This document shows, one piece after another, positions 27,413 through 40,120 of a stretch of 64,000 nucleotides of DNA (the first letter of the stretch is position 1; each line of letters begins with the position of its first letter). This DNA comes from Hormiphora californensis (lineage: Eukaryota; Ctenophora; Tentaculata; Cydippida; Pleurobrachiidae): contig CM035357.1 of the NCBI GenBank assembly GCA_020137815.1, positions 1,907,020 to 1,971,019 on the forward strand, read 5' to 3'. The position numbers were made by a program, and so were the translations under genes. The notes under the pieces were generated by a model. It was not told the origin of the DNA, searched no databases, and saw only the letters and a list, made by a program, of their open reading frames with translations.

Positions 27413-28120
27413 ATGTTACCGAAGACGGGAGCTCTTTTGTTCATTCTACTTATCTCACTCGGTATGTTTCGTTTAGTTGTGTCAGTTACGCTCATCCTGT
27501 GCATCCTGGAAAGCGCCGCTCTCGCTCAAGGTTTTAACCATTTTATTACTGTCAGAGCACTGGCCTGGCATTATTCTCAATTTGCGGAGTGTGCGAGAAC
27601 AGCGGTCAAAACTCAGAAGAATGAATGTCAGTGTTTTTACTATTAGATAAAGTAACCCCTGTTTTTTATAGGTGTGGCAGTTGAAAAGGCGCAGTTTTGT
27701 GAAAAGAACCAATCTGCTGGACAACTCTCCTGCTCAGGAGGGAAGACACTTTACATTTACAATGCATTTGCTGGGGCGAAACGAACTGTCGATGGTAAGA
27801 TGATCTAAATTTTATCGTCCAAAACACCCTCCAAAAAATCCTCCAAAATATTTCCTAAAATACCCTCCAAAATATATCGCTATAGATCAATGTAAGTTAT
27901 ATTAAGTGAAATCTGCAATCCCCTTTCATCAGGTTGTAACACAAAGAGTAACTCATTCTGCTGGGAGGCTGTTACTGACGATATAAAAGATGTTTGTGAC
28001 GGAGAATCCTCCTGTTCTTTCTATACCGACGGAGAGGAATATGATGCCGTGAATGCTGACTGGCAATGTAGTGACCTTAGTGGAAACTTCTATATTGAAG
28101 TCTCCTACTCCTGCGTGTAG
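27413..28120 (+). CDS. SUEL-type (rhamnose/galactose-binding) lectin 1
   Basis: Exons 27413-27461, 27672-27794 and 27933-28120, all phase 1 with GT-AG borders, give about 119 aa. A signal peptide (MLPKTGALLFILLISLG) precedes one lectin-like domain: FCEKNQ, LSCSGGKTLYIYNAF, CNTKSNSFCWEA, VCDGESSCSFY, then IEVSYSCV at the end. The cysteine order matches SUEL/Gal_Lectin domains. Secreted carbohydrate-binding protein by family. Shares exon layout with the gene 320 bp downstream: tandem paralogues. Confidence 0.75.
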
Positions 28121-28440
28121 ATTTATGAAGGAGCAGCCAATGTGATGTTTTATGAAGGAGTATGTGGTAGTTTAGGTTTCTTTTTCGACGTTATTTTGAA
28201 TCAAAATGAATGTGTGAATGTAGATTAATTCTCTGTTTCAAAAACTTATTGATCTGAAATACTTTGTATCTGTCTTTCTACAACTTCAAATAAGGCAACC
28301 GGATATGCCACATGCCACATGGCTCACGACATGTCTCATGAGAAATACTAATGCGCCATTGGAGCATCTAAAACATGGGATAAACTAATACAATAAGTAA
28401 CTCACTATCATAATTCAGTTTAGTTGGTTTTGTTAACGTG

Positions 28441-29062
28441 ATGTTGGTTGTTATTGTTGTTGCATCAATCCTTGCCATAGGTAAGTGACATAAATTAAAC
28501 AAATTAAAAGCTGTATATTTGTCGTTGAGCATGACACTCACTCACTCACTCACTCACTCACTCACTCACTCAATCACTCCCCATAAAACAGCCACTCGAT
28601 TGACAATTATATATATCACTGACCACTAATTTATTAGGCCATTCTGAATTTATGAGGATGTGCCCCTTGGAGTACAATGGTGCTCCTGCTGACCTTTCGT
28701 GCAGTGATGGAAAAACGATCTCAATTCTGAATTCAGAAATAGGTGCTCATGAACTCATCGAAGGTATTGTACCTCTTTTTCTCTCTTTATCTCACTCCCC
28801 CCCCCTCTCTCTCTCTCCCTCTCTTTCTCTATCATTCTCTCTCTCCCTCCTACTATCTCTCTCCCCTCCCACAGGTTGTAACGAGGCTTACGACACCAAG
28901 TGCATGGTCGACCTAACGACCTCTCTAAGTAAACTTTGTAACGGGAAAGACTCCTGCCGCGTTTCAACGGAGGGAAAGGATTACATAGGTGTGGCGAGCA
29001 ACTTCTATTGTTCTGGAGTTATCCCTCACATTTATCTGGAAGTCGATTGGGTGTGCCAGTAA
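28441..29062 (+). CDS. SUEL-type lectin 2 (tandem paralogue)
   Basis: Exons 28441-28480, 28638-28763 and 28875-29062, same phases as the gene at 27413. The signal sequence is short (MLVVIVVASILAIG). Domain landmarks: LSCSDGKTISILNSEIGAHE, CNEAYDTKCMVDL, LCNGKDSCRVS, and YLEVDWVC at the C terminus. One domain, about 117 aa. Secreted lectin by family. A (CACT)n tract lies in intron 1 and a CT-rich tract in intron 2. Confidence 0.75.
28540..28580. repeat. (CACT)n microsatellite
   Basis: About eight cact units in intron 1 of lectin 2. Confidence 0.9.
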
Positions 29063-29330
29063 TATGTGTCAGTAGTACGTTAATTGTGTGTCAAATGTGT
29101 GTCCGTAATGTGGATTGGGTGCATGTCAGTAGTGTGTCAGTAGTACGTTAATTGTGTGTCAAATGTGTTTCTGGGGTGTGTCCGCAGTATGGATTGGGTG
29201 CATATCAGTAGGACTGTTTTATGTGCATGCTGTTCGCTAGTATTTAAACTTCAAATTATAATCTTAACTTATCAACAAAAATATCTCATCATCACTTGTC
29301 ATACTATAACATGACGCCCACGCCCGGTTC

Positions 29331-29412
29331 GGATTGGTTACGAAGTTACCCCTTGCCAGTGCGCGCGAAGGTCGCCCGGCGACCTGAGTGTGAGGTGTCT
29401 TCGATACCAACG
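29331..29412. repeat. Family D repeat copy
   Basis: ttggttacgaagttacccct ... cttcgataccaa; matches 9970-10056. Confidence 0.8.
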
Positions 29413-29442
29413 GTTCGGACAGGGCAGTCTTTTGTGAGACTA

Positions 29443-31334
<1,892 letters not shown>

Positions 31335-31590
31335 CTTGGGAGAGACGGTCGTGTGTGCAGTACGTTTGACAACAAGTGTGTTTGTGTGTGTGTATCTTTT
31401 TGTTTTGTTCAATATATAATTGGTAAAATTTAAAACTCGCTGGCTCTCATTCAATAGAAAACATAAAACTGGACAAAACAATTCACACACGAACCACCTT
31501 CAATAACACCCGTCAAAAAGTTCTTCAAAGACTAAAACTCTCAAATCACCATTATATCATGAATGAGATCTGTTCAAGATCAAATAAAAC

Positions 31591-32124
31591 TCATGACGTC
31601 ATAGCGGAGATTTGTCCCTTCACCTGTTTCAGTGAGTTAATCATATCTGTCAGGGCTTCCTCAGTTAGGTGACTATTCACCGACTTGATGTCCCCCTTGC
31701 TCTGTTTAATATTCAAATTCAGGAAACAGACCGGCTCACCCTTTTTCTGCTCCGTAGCAACGGACCAGGAGAATGATGATAATCGAGGTAGTCCAACACT
31801 ATTCTCAGCCATGATCTCCCTCCAGAAAGGTACCAGCTCCACGGAAATCTTTGTCAACAGCCCTCCTAGAGACTTGTGGAACGATTCAGGGAACACTCCA
31901 GCTATCTCCTCCGCGCTGGAGAGGTTGTTGGAGACAATACGCCGTGCCATGTGACCGAGTGATGTGAGAAGGGCACGGGAATCTGATCTGGAACAAGTTA
32001 GGATATCTGATATAGTTGTTATGACAGTTTCCGAGTGGTGATCTGAGATGCACTCACTGCAAATCTTATGGACGACATCCTTGCTCTTTGCTTTTAGCAG
32101 GAGGTTCAATATTTCGAAATCCAT
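31591..32124 (-). CDS. COMMD9: COMM domain-containing protein 9
   Basis: A 177-aa single-exon protein. The N-terminal helical domain contains LLLKAKSKDVV and NNLSSAEEIAGVFPESFHKS. The COMM domain follows: LPRLSSFSWSV, then a hydrophobic strand PVCFLNLNI and LTDMINSLKQVKGQISAMTS at the C terminus. Order and length match COMMD9. COMMD proteins form a hetero-oligomer that joins CCDC22/CCDC93 (the Commander complex), acting in endosomal cargo recycling. Start ATG at 32124. Confidence 0.93.
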   Translation of the reverse strand: MDFEILNLLLKAKSKDVVHKICSECISDHHSETVITTISDILTCSRSDSRALLTSLGHMARRIVSNNLSSAEEIAGVFPESFHKSLGGLLTKISVELVPFWREIMAENSVGLPRLSSFSWSVATEQKKGEPVCFLNLNIKQSKGDIKSVNSHLTEEALTDMINSLKQVKGQISAMTS

Positions 32125-32246
32125 GGATCTAGAAGAAGGAATATGTCACTGCGCTGGCAAGCGCAAGGTAGCCCAACAGCGTAGATATAACAATTTCAAA
32201 TGTTTAGTCAACTTTGGGAATATTAGACCAGAGACCTCATGAGACT

Positions 32247-32376
32247 GTGATTTCTTTTTGTGTGCATGAAAATGCAGAATCGGTTAGGGACCGTCTCCAC
32301 TCCCCAATAGCGTGTTGACAAAAGCCCTAACCAAGCTAACGGGAGGTTCTGCATTTTCATGCACACAAAAAAACAC
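32247..32376. mobile_element. 130-bp MITE with TTTTTGTGTGCATGAAAATG TIRs
   Basis: Inverted tttgtgtgcatgaaaatgca / tgcattttcatgcacacaaa ends, inner cggttaggg / ccctaacc pair, no ORF. Sits upstream of COMMD9. Confidence 0.85.
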
Positions 32377-32624
32377 AGTCACACCCACTTTCTGAAGGCT
32401 ACCTGCACCCCCGTGCTTGATTCCCGTGTCGGAGAAAGTGTAATATACAAAAACCCTTGATGAATATTAGACCTCTCCTTAACCCGGAACCAGATGCCCT
32501 AGGAGACTGAAATTTAGTACTGTATACTAATTAAGAAGCTTTGGATAAATCTCTACAGTGGCTAGCTCTTTTCGTTCGTAAGTTAAAACACTACCCCCAA
32601 AACAAAATTCCCAAAACAGAATTC

Positions 32625-32790
32625 AGTGTCCTGGAAACACTACGGCAGTTCAAGAGATGAGTCCAGCCAAAAAATTAACAGGAGAACGTCTTCATGCACA
32701 CAATGGAAGGAAGAATCGTCCAATCGAGGTCTTTAATTATTGAGCGGCTCAGTAGCTTCCTCGTTTACATTTTCTAAATAGGGAGTTTAG
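32625..32790 (-). pseudogene. Fragment of a duplicated F-box gene
   Basis: Matches 34424-34612 at the DNA level (cctggaaacactacg, agtagcttcctcgt, tttctaaataggg) with many differences and indels. A remnant of a tandem paralogue's first F-box. Confidence 0.65.
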
Positions 32791-34583
32791 GCGTACACCG
32801 TTCTTCCACAGTTAGCAGTTCTAAGAAACTTCCAGTAATATTCTGACAATAATCTATCTCTAGATATTTCATATTTTTTTAGATGAGAAATAATGAACGC
32901 TAGCTCAGTGTCCAAAATATCAAAGTGGAACAGAGTGAGACTTGTTAAGGATTTGCAGAATGAAAGATATATTGGTTCCATTTGCATTAAAGATTTTGAG
33001 GTTCCGAACTCTTGACATTTGACGAAATGTGTAGATGTCTGGATTATTATCACTGGTCACACCGCAAATCTCACAAACATCCAGATAGTGAATCTTCATA
33101 GAAAACGTGAAATTTCTAAAATTTACTCCCTGCAGATTAGGCATTCGGTCAAGAAGACTCAACAGTTGAGAGGATAAGTCGGTATTTTGATGATCAGATA
33201 GGTCGAAATAGCCATAACGGCACCCACTTGCCAAACCCAAAAAGGTCAGTTTTGGGAACACTGAAAGTTGATGAAACCTGTTGATCTTCAAAAATTCACA
33301 GGGAAGTTTCAACTGTTCCAGTGTATCACTAAAAGCGAGTAGAATCTAAAATATCGTATCGTTTTCAAATTTGCTGTGTAATCCTCTTTCGAAAGTTATG
33401 CACTCGATAGGAAGGCCTTGTAGCGTTTTGACGATAGACTTTCCTGTTATATTTTGACGAAAACTCAACTGTCTCAGTTTGGGCATTCTGGATAACAAAC
33501 TTTCCAACGATTTCTCATCCAATCTGTCACATTCCCGAAATGCAAGGTTCTTTAGGTTTTTGAAATATGGTAACGGGATTATAGGGTCGACCAGAAAAGA
33601 GCCTCTGACGTTCAACTGCTCCAATGTTCCTGCGACGCTTGCAAAGATTTTGTTTACTTTAACTGGAAATCTGTCTTGGTTCTTCATGCCAAAGAGGTTT
33701 AAGGTAAGTTTACGAAGTTGAAGTGTTTTTAAAATGCTCGCAAACTTTTCCACTGAATAGAAATCCGTGCCTCCTAAACCAAGCTTTCCCTTCATCTCAG
33801 CCCCTCACGGAACTGAGACAGCCTCTACGAAGAAGAAGAAGAAACCAAGCTTTTGAAGGAAGGGTTGTTTCGATATGATTTGGCAAATTCGAACATGATT
33901 TCGAAGGTTGTTTATATCAAGACTTTCGAGTGACCTGGGCAAGCGGCTGCATGTGCGAAAGCTATGGACATTGTTGTACACTCCAAAAACAGCGACTTAA
34001 GATTCGGTAGGTTGTTTAGAGCCGCTAAATTCTCCATTGAAAGTGCACATTGCACGTGATACACTATTCCTTTAAAAGTATTTAAAGCTGCGGCAATGTT
34101 CTTCTCTGAACAAGTAATGGTTCTCCAAGAATTCTCGTATGATATAGGTCGTGGCTGTACGTTAGGCTCGAATTTGATCGATTGAACAGAGAACTGTTCA
34201 ACAGACCGCAGAGCGTCCCTCGACAGGATGAACCATAGCTTACAGACCTTGCCACAGTTCAGTAACTCAACCGGTCCAAGAAAAGTAAAAATGTGAAGAA
34301 TCACCTCGCCCGGTAGCTGATGAAGACTCAGTTCTCCCTCGACCACTCTTTCTGTTGTAAACTCTGCAAATCGAGGTTCATACTCTGCTTGATGTGAAAG
34401 CAACAACACATTTGACAGTTCACGCCATGTCCTGGAAACACTACGACAATTCAAGAGATCAGGTGAGTCCAGATAGCGAAAGATGAACAGGAGAACTTCG
34501 CTAGGCATACAATGGAAGGGAGACTCGTACAATCGAGGTCGTTTATTGAGAGGTTCAGTAGCTTCCTCGTCTACTTCTGACAT
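32787..34583 (-). pseudogene. F-box/LRR protein gene, decayed
   Basis: Starts MSEVDEEATEPLNKRPRL and encodes two F-box motifs (SEVLLFIFRYLDSPDLLNCR and GEVILHIFTFLGPVELLNCG), then LRRs (LESLDINNLRN; FKNLKNLAFREC; FPKLTFLGLAS). The frame is broken four ways: a shift near 33945, TGA near 33810, TAG at 33346-33348 and a shift near 32980, after which FDILDTELAFIISHLKKYEI continues. F-box/LRR proteins are SCF ubiquitin-ligase substrate receptors. A spliced gene cannot be fully excluded because CCAG|GTCACT occurs at the first break, but the in-frame stops favour a pseudogene. Confidence 0.72.
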
Positions 34584-34765
34584 GTTTCTAAATAGGGGGA
34601 TAAAAGTTTAGGATCTCCGGGGGGCCGGGGGGGGATGGCTGGAAGGTCAGGAGTGAGTTACGAACAAAACATATTTGAGGAATAATGAGACTCTGAAAAT
34701 ATTCAAAAAAGAAAACATAAATTAATCATCACATACAGACACGAAACACAAAAACTACATTCAGT

Positions 34766-35294
34766 TCATCTTTTTTCGAGTTTCTTGAACTTCGATTCCA
34801 GAACTTTCGTATATGCATCAAGTCGAAGGGTAGCTTGCTCCAGAGACGCAACCGAAACATCTGAAAGCATATTCATATTGCATTAGTCAAACGTAACTGC
34901 TAGACGACAGTGTTGAGTTTTTATTGTTATTCCTTACCTAATTGGTTGAGCTGCTCTAGGTAGGGGAGTAGCAGCTTGTACTTCACATCGAGATCATTCA
35001 AACTGTCTTTAATCTGACTCGTAGAATGAGTCAAGTTGGAATACTGCTCCAGTGCAATCCCGTTCAGCTCCTGCCAGATAAAATTGTTATTGATATAATA
35101 GACAACCTTGAATACCCCGCAGCCATTCTTACCTCAAGCATAGCATATGTATCTTTGGTTCCTGACAACTCTGTCTGCATGTAATCGGCCATTTTGTTAA
35201 AAAGTTCGTGTGAAACCCGATTTAGCCTGCTTTCGTCGTCATTTTGTGCTTCTGTAACTTCCTCCTCAAGCTTAGAAACTTCTGGGATATCCAT
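34766..35294 (-). CDS. BLOC1S2: BLOC-1 subunit 2
   Basis: Exons 35294-35133, 35070-34938 and 34860-34766 join in phase with GT-AG borders, giving about 129 aa. Landmarks: LFNKMADYMQTELSGT in exon 1, VKYKLLLPYLEQLNQL in exon 2 and LDAYTKVLESKFKKLEKR at the C terminus, nearly the terminal signature of animal BLOC1S2. Coiled-coil subunit of the BLOC-1/BORC complexes for lysosome-related organelle biogenesis and lysosome positioning. Transcribed divergently from the CEP63-like gene, 625 bp between start codons. Confidence 0.95.
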
Positions 35295-35416
35295 ACTACT
35301 TTAAAAGAGACGTCTAAAGTATAAATTCTCTCAAAATTTAATTCAATCGATCGATAAGAGAGCAAAATCGAAAGTTTGACGAAAAAATTGGCAAACGTTG
35401 CTGGCCCCCCGCGGGA

Positions 35417-35637
35417 TAGGGATCCCTAATAAAGTTGTGACTTGTCACCAAACATGTGGTTCCCGTGGCGGCGCGGCTTCAAAATGCGCGATTGTAGTCA
35501 CCGCATGGTTTACGCCGCGCTGCAGCTACGCGTAGTGGGAACCACGTGCGTTTTGGTACGCGCACACGCGGTGACAAGTCACAACCGCGCCTCCGCAAGA
35601 CTACAGTGACAAGTCACAACTTTATTAGGGATCCCTA
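35417..35637. mobile_element. 221-bp MITE in the BLOC1S2-CEP63 divergent promoter
   Basis: TIRs TAGGGATCCCTAATAAAGTT / AACTTTATTAGGGATCCCTA continue into gtgacttgtcac. A second inverted pair (gtggttccc / gggaaccac) is nested inside. GC-rich core, no ORF. Confidence 0.88.
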
Positions 35638-35645
35638 TATAAGGC
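35636..35645 (+). promoter_or_regulatory. TATA-like box at the MITE edge
   Basis: TATATAAGG directly follows the right TIR, about 280 bp upstream of the CEP63-like ATG. Position relative to a real start site is unknown. Confidence 0.35.
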
Positions 35646-35919
35646 AGTGCTTTTCAAACGAAAAAACGAAAACAAAAAATGAAAAATCAAATCGACTGGA
35701 TTTGCGATTCAAGGGATTTTATGACGCGCATACGTGCCGCGCAAAACATCGTTCAGGACGCGCATCTTCAAAAGATTTCACGCGCGCAGTAAAACTCGAT
35801 GTGATGCAAAATTTTGCGAAATCAAGATCCTTTTTTAAAACTTTTTGCGGCCAGTTTTAGAAACTTTTGCTCTGTTGTTCTGTTGCTCTGTAACTCGCCC
35901 TCACACCTCGGAGTTCGTC

Positions 35920-37557
35920 ATGGAGTCATGTCTGGAACGGCTGGGACAATCATATGAAGGTTGTGAGGAGGAAATCAGTGACCTTGTTTACCAGATAAAC
36001 AAACTTTTAGAGGAAAAGCGGTCTGAGTGGGAGAACTCCTATAATAATCTCCTCGAAAGTCATAACAACATAACAAAATCTGTGTCAGAATACAAGCTTT
36101 GTATTGCTGATAGAGATGCTGAGATATCTGACTTACGGAAGGAGCTTTCCGTCATTGACAAATCAAATTACGAGAGACGCTTAGTGCTTGAATCTAAAAT
36201 CAGCGAATTGTCTCAAACTGTAACGAGTTTAAAATCGAAATGTCCATCTCCTATTCCGCCGAGCTCTCCGAACAGTCTGGAGCTGACTATTTCCGCTTTA
36301 AAGAAGGAATCGGATTACTACAAGGACAAAATCGCAGAGCTTGAGGTCGTACAGAGCACGCACAACACTCAGATCCAACTGCTAGAGGAGCAGAGAACGG
36401 GATTACTCCGGAAAAACGAGGATCAACGCCAGAAGTTCTCTCGGTGCCGAAGAGAATATCAGTGCAAAGTTGAAACAATCACCAGTGAACTTGACCGGTT
36501 GGGGCAGCTAAAAACCCAGCACGAAAGTACTATCTCTACTCTAAAAGAGAAGATTGAATCAAAAGATGGGGAGGTCCGAGCAGCAAAGGATTCTCTCGAG
36601 GATGTTTTGTCATCGAATCACCGCAATAACTCAGCATTTTCAAACATGAAATCATCGCTCTCCCATCTTCAATCAGAGAATGATTCACTGACGTCTCAAA
36701 TTTCCGCACTCACTGCTGAAAACTCACGACTTCGTCAGGAGAAGGACTCTTATGAGTGTAAAATTACATACAGTGAAAGAAGTGTCGAGAACGTCACGAG
36801 CACGGCTCAAAAAGAGATCTCGCTGCTTCAAGGCCAAGTCGAGGTTTACCACCGAGAGAATGAGTTCCTGAGATCAATGCTTATGGCTAGGGAACAGACC
36901 CCAGTTTTGGAGCGTTTAGAAGCGGACAACAACAGTCTAAAGGATAACATTCAATCTATGGAGAGGGAGATAGCTAACCTTATCCGAATATCGAAAGAGG
37001 GAGCAGGGGGCGAGGTCATGGCTGTAAAAGAGAGATATGAACGACACCTTCACAACATGAAAGCTGAAGTTGAGCAGTTGAGGCTGGAGAATTTGTCTCT
37101 CAAGGTTGCTCACGGCGGGGGAAGTTTCATGGGTGGGTCCACGTTTTCCTCCATGGTTTTCGGGACAGAGAGAATGGATGTGACGATCGAGGAACAAAAT
37201 ATGGATAAAGAGGAAGAGAAAAAGGATGCAGTGATCATGGATGAACCACAGCAAGCACCACTAACTCCTATAAAATCCTCGGTACCTCCTTCCGTCCTTT
37301 CAACCCCACCCCGATCACCAGCACTATCCTCATTTGATAGCCCCCGATCAGTCCGTTCTGCACCCTGCAAATCCATATCATCCCCTCTCACCAGAACAAC
37401 AACAACTTCGTCTCCGAAAACCGAACATCGAACCCCAACCAACACAACTATCATTCGAGAGTTTGAGGAGATTCAAAGTCAATCGTTGCGGCTTTTCGAG
37501 GAAAAGTTGAATGAGTGTGTGGCAAGTTTTTCGGAACAATTCGCTCGGGAATCATAA
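35920..37557 (+). CDS. CEP63: CEP63-like centrosomal coiled-coil protein
   Basis: An intronless 546-aa protein, coiled coil from about residue 10 to 420. The N-terminal GCEEEISDLVYQINKLLEEK followed by RSEWENS matches the CEP63/Deup1 family start (CE.EL..L..QID...KK.EWE). LLEEQRTGLLRKNEDQRQKF is a further family-like segment. The C-terminal third is Ser/Pro/Thr-rich with a short final helix. CEP63 works in centriole duplication with CEP152. The first in-frame ATG is 35920; upstream open frame has no ATG. Identity rests on the N terminus and overall layout; other coiled-coil proteins could look similar. Confidence 0.75.
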   Translation: MESCLERLGQSYEGCEEEISDLVYQINKLLEEKRSEWENSYNNLLESHNNITKSVSEYKLCIADRDAEISDLRKELSVIDKSNYERRLVLESKISELSQTVTSLKSKCPSPIPPSSPNSLELTISALKKESDYYKDKIAELEVVQSTHNTQIQLLEEQRTGLLRKNEDQRQKFSRCRREYQCKVETITSELDRLGQLKTQHESTISTLKEKIESKDGEVRAAKDSLEDVLSSNHRNNSAFSNMKSSLSHLQSENDSLTSQISALTAENSRLRQEKDSYECKITYSERSVENVTSTAQKEISLLQGQVEVYHRENEFLRSMLMAREQTPVLERLEADNNSLKDNIQSMEREIANLIRISKEGAGGEVMAVKERYERHLHNMKAEVEQLRLENLSLKVAHGGGSFMGGSTFSSMVFGTERMDVTIEEQNMDKEEEKKDAVIMDEPQQAPLTPIKSSVPPSVLSTPPRSPALSSFDSPRSVRSAPCKSISSPLTRTTTTSSPKTEHRTPTNTTIIREFEEIQSQSLRLFEEKLNECVASFSEQFARES

Positions 37558-38944
37558 GCTGAGGAGGAGTTTGTAACTTTTTTAGGTTTTTTCAATGTTC
37601 GCAGCCGGTCTTGCGAACTTTTTTTATATCGGTTTAGGACTTCTTGGGTTGAGATATCGGGTTGATAAAGTGTGTATTGTGTGTACAGAGTAATATTTGT
37701 TATTTAAGTGTCACATCATTGCGTGCCTTTAAAACCCAAAATTTTACACAAATTGGGGGGGGGAATGGGAAAAAAGAAAAAAAAGGGAAAGAAGTGAGAG
37801 AGAAAAAAGAGAGGGGGGGTGAGAGGAAGAGGGGAGAGTGACAGAAGATGTATTTTGTATTTTTTCTTACCTTTTTATTTATGACAGAAAAAGATGATTT
37901 TTCACTCATTGCCAATTTTTTTGCAAAATTTTGGGTTCCCCCTTTATCCTTTTCCTCCTCCTATCTCCTCGATCTTCCCCCTCTCCCCCCCCCCCAAAAA
38001 AACTATTTCCCTTTTCCCCAAAAATGCTTTTTACCCAACCCTTCTCTCTCTCTTGTTTTTAAAAATGTAACATGATAATAGAAAGTGATACGGGAACGAA
38101 AAAAAAGATAAAAAGGAGAACGGAAACAAACGGGAAATTTTTTTTGGCAATTTAAAAAAATTTTATATCCCTAGGGAAATACATTTCTTGTATTTTTTCC
38201 TAAAAATTTACTTCAAATTTTTTTTCCACCACCCCCCGGGCGCTCCATACCATCTTCACCCCCCCAAAAGCTCCCGAAATTAACTTTACCTTTAAGAAAA
38301 CGCATCCCATTTTTCCTTCTAAACAAAATCTCTCTTTTTCTCTTTTCTCTTCTTCCTCTCTCTTCTCTTCCCCTTTTTCCCTCTCTCTCCTCCCCTCTCT
38401 CTCTCTCCTTTTTCCCTTCTCTCTTTTTTTTCCCCGTTTTCCCCCCTTTTTTTTCTTCCCCTCAAAAAAAAAAAGGGGGAAAGAGAAGGGGAAAAAAGGG
38501 GAAAGAGGGAGAGGAGAAGAGGGGGGAGAGAGGGGAAAGGGAGGGGGAAAAAGGGGGGGGGGTACCGGTAAAACTCATTAACCCCCGTCCCCGACCTCCC
38601 CACCCCCACAAAAAACTTTCTTTTAAACTTAAAACATGTGAGTTTCATTTCAAAAGTTTTTGGTTTATCCGTCAAAAAAATCTCACACTTCGTCTGTAAA
38701 GCTTTTTGTAAAACTTTTTGGGTTTCTTTTACCAAAATAGGTTTCCCACTAAAAAAGAACAAACAGAGCGTCTGCGAATGGGGTAGGGAGAACAGAGAAA
38801 GAGAGAGAGAGAGATCGAGGGCAGAGCGGAGAAAGAGAAGGAAAGGAAGAGAGAGAGCGTAGGAGATCGACGAGAGAGAAATGAGAGAGGGTAAAACTCT
38901 TTATAGCCTCTTTCTTATCTCTGTAGTATAGAATACCCTTTTCC

Positions 38945-38979
<35 letters not shown>

Positions 38980-39377
38980 CTCTCTCTCTCTAACACAAAT
39001 TAATAAACTGAGCTGTTGCCAAGTTAAAGAAGTGGCCTGAAATACACACTGTACACAGATACAAGCTTTTTTAAGATACAGATAAAGCAAGAGAGTCTGT
39101 GTGTGTGCGTCGAAAAATTTCAGTTGTAAAATATGTGCGACAGAAACAGATGTAAAAATGTCAGTTTGAGGTATAACGAAAAGCATGATATTCCCTGATA
39201 CCTCCATTCCCAGCTCAATCTCTTACTGTGATCATGTTGCATATATTTCATCAGTGTGTGTGTGAGAAGAGGCACAAAATTAAACTGCTACATACGAACA
39301 CAGACAATCATCACCACACCCATCTCTATCTCTATCTTCTCTCTATCTTCTTATTCTATCTTCTCTCTCTCTCTCTC

Positions 39378-39413
<36 letters not shown>

Positions 39414-40120
39414 CTTCCTCCATTAGTCCATTTTCACCGACTATCGCGACATCTTTAGGTCTCCATGTTACGTAATCTTGGTGCGGTTTAGTTACTTTAC
39501 AGGCGCATTTTGTTTCGAACCATGTGTGAACCGTGTATGTGTCTGGTGATGTTTATCAAACGTTAAAAACGTTCTGTGTACAGCAGCTGGCATGCATACC
39601 ATATTGTGTGTCCCGTATGTTTACCGTTAATCTGCCCCTCCCCTCTCTCTCTCGAATGTAACTTGTCATGCATACTGGGCACTGTGTCTCCCATTCTTTA
39701 TGTCTTCCGTCTCCCTTTCTTTATGTCTTCCGTCTCCATCTCTCTCTTCTCTCTTCTATTTCTCTCCCTCTTTCCATCTTCCGTCTGTCACTTTCTTCTT
39801 CCGTTTTATTCTGTATCCTTCATTTCATTATAAAGTTTTGCGATGTAAAACTATTATAGATAGATTATAGATTCCCCCTCCTCGACCCCTCTTACCAACT
39901 CTACCCCCCCCCCCCTCATTCCTGTCTTCATTCCATTCCCGAACACCCTCTTGGCTCTTATAATTTACCAAAACTAACTCCCTCATTCCTCTCTAAATAA
40001 CACTAACTCCCTCATTCTTTGACCCTCTCTCCAATAAAATAACAAATTCCTCCCTTGACTTGTCACCCTTCCCCCGACTTGTTCGACCCTCTCTCTCCAG
40101 TAACACATTCCTCCCTCCAG
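37558..40120. other. Low-complexity region with homopolymer-rich sequence
   Basis: 37740-38760 is full of runs of A, T, C or G (gggggggggg, aaaaaaaaaa, cccccccccc) and CT/GA tracts, unlike the rest of the window. CT microsatellites at 38950-38985 and 39350-39410. No exon supported. The missing first exon of the ARF6-type gene should lie here or upstream. Confidence 0.6.

Noticed and set aside
37110-37454. Minus ORF of 114 aa
   Set aside because: Antisense shadow of the CEP63-like gene.
38319-38862. Lys/Glu/Arg-rich ORFs near 38.5 kb
   Set aside because: Low-complexity, homopolymer-rich sequence of doubtful quality.
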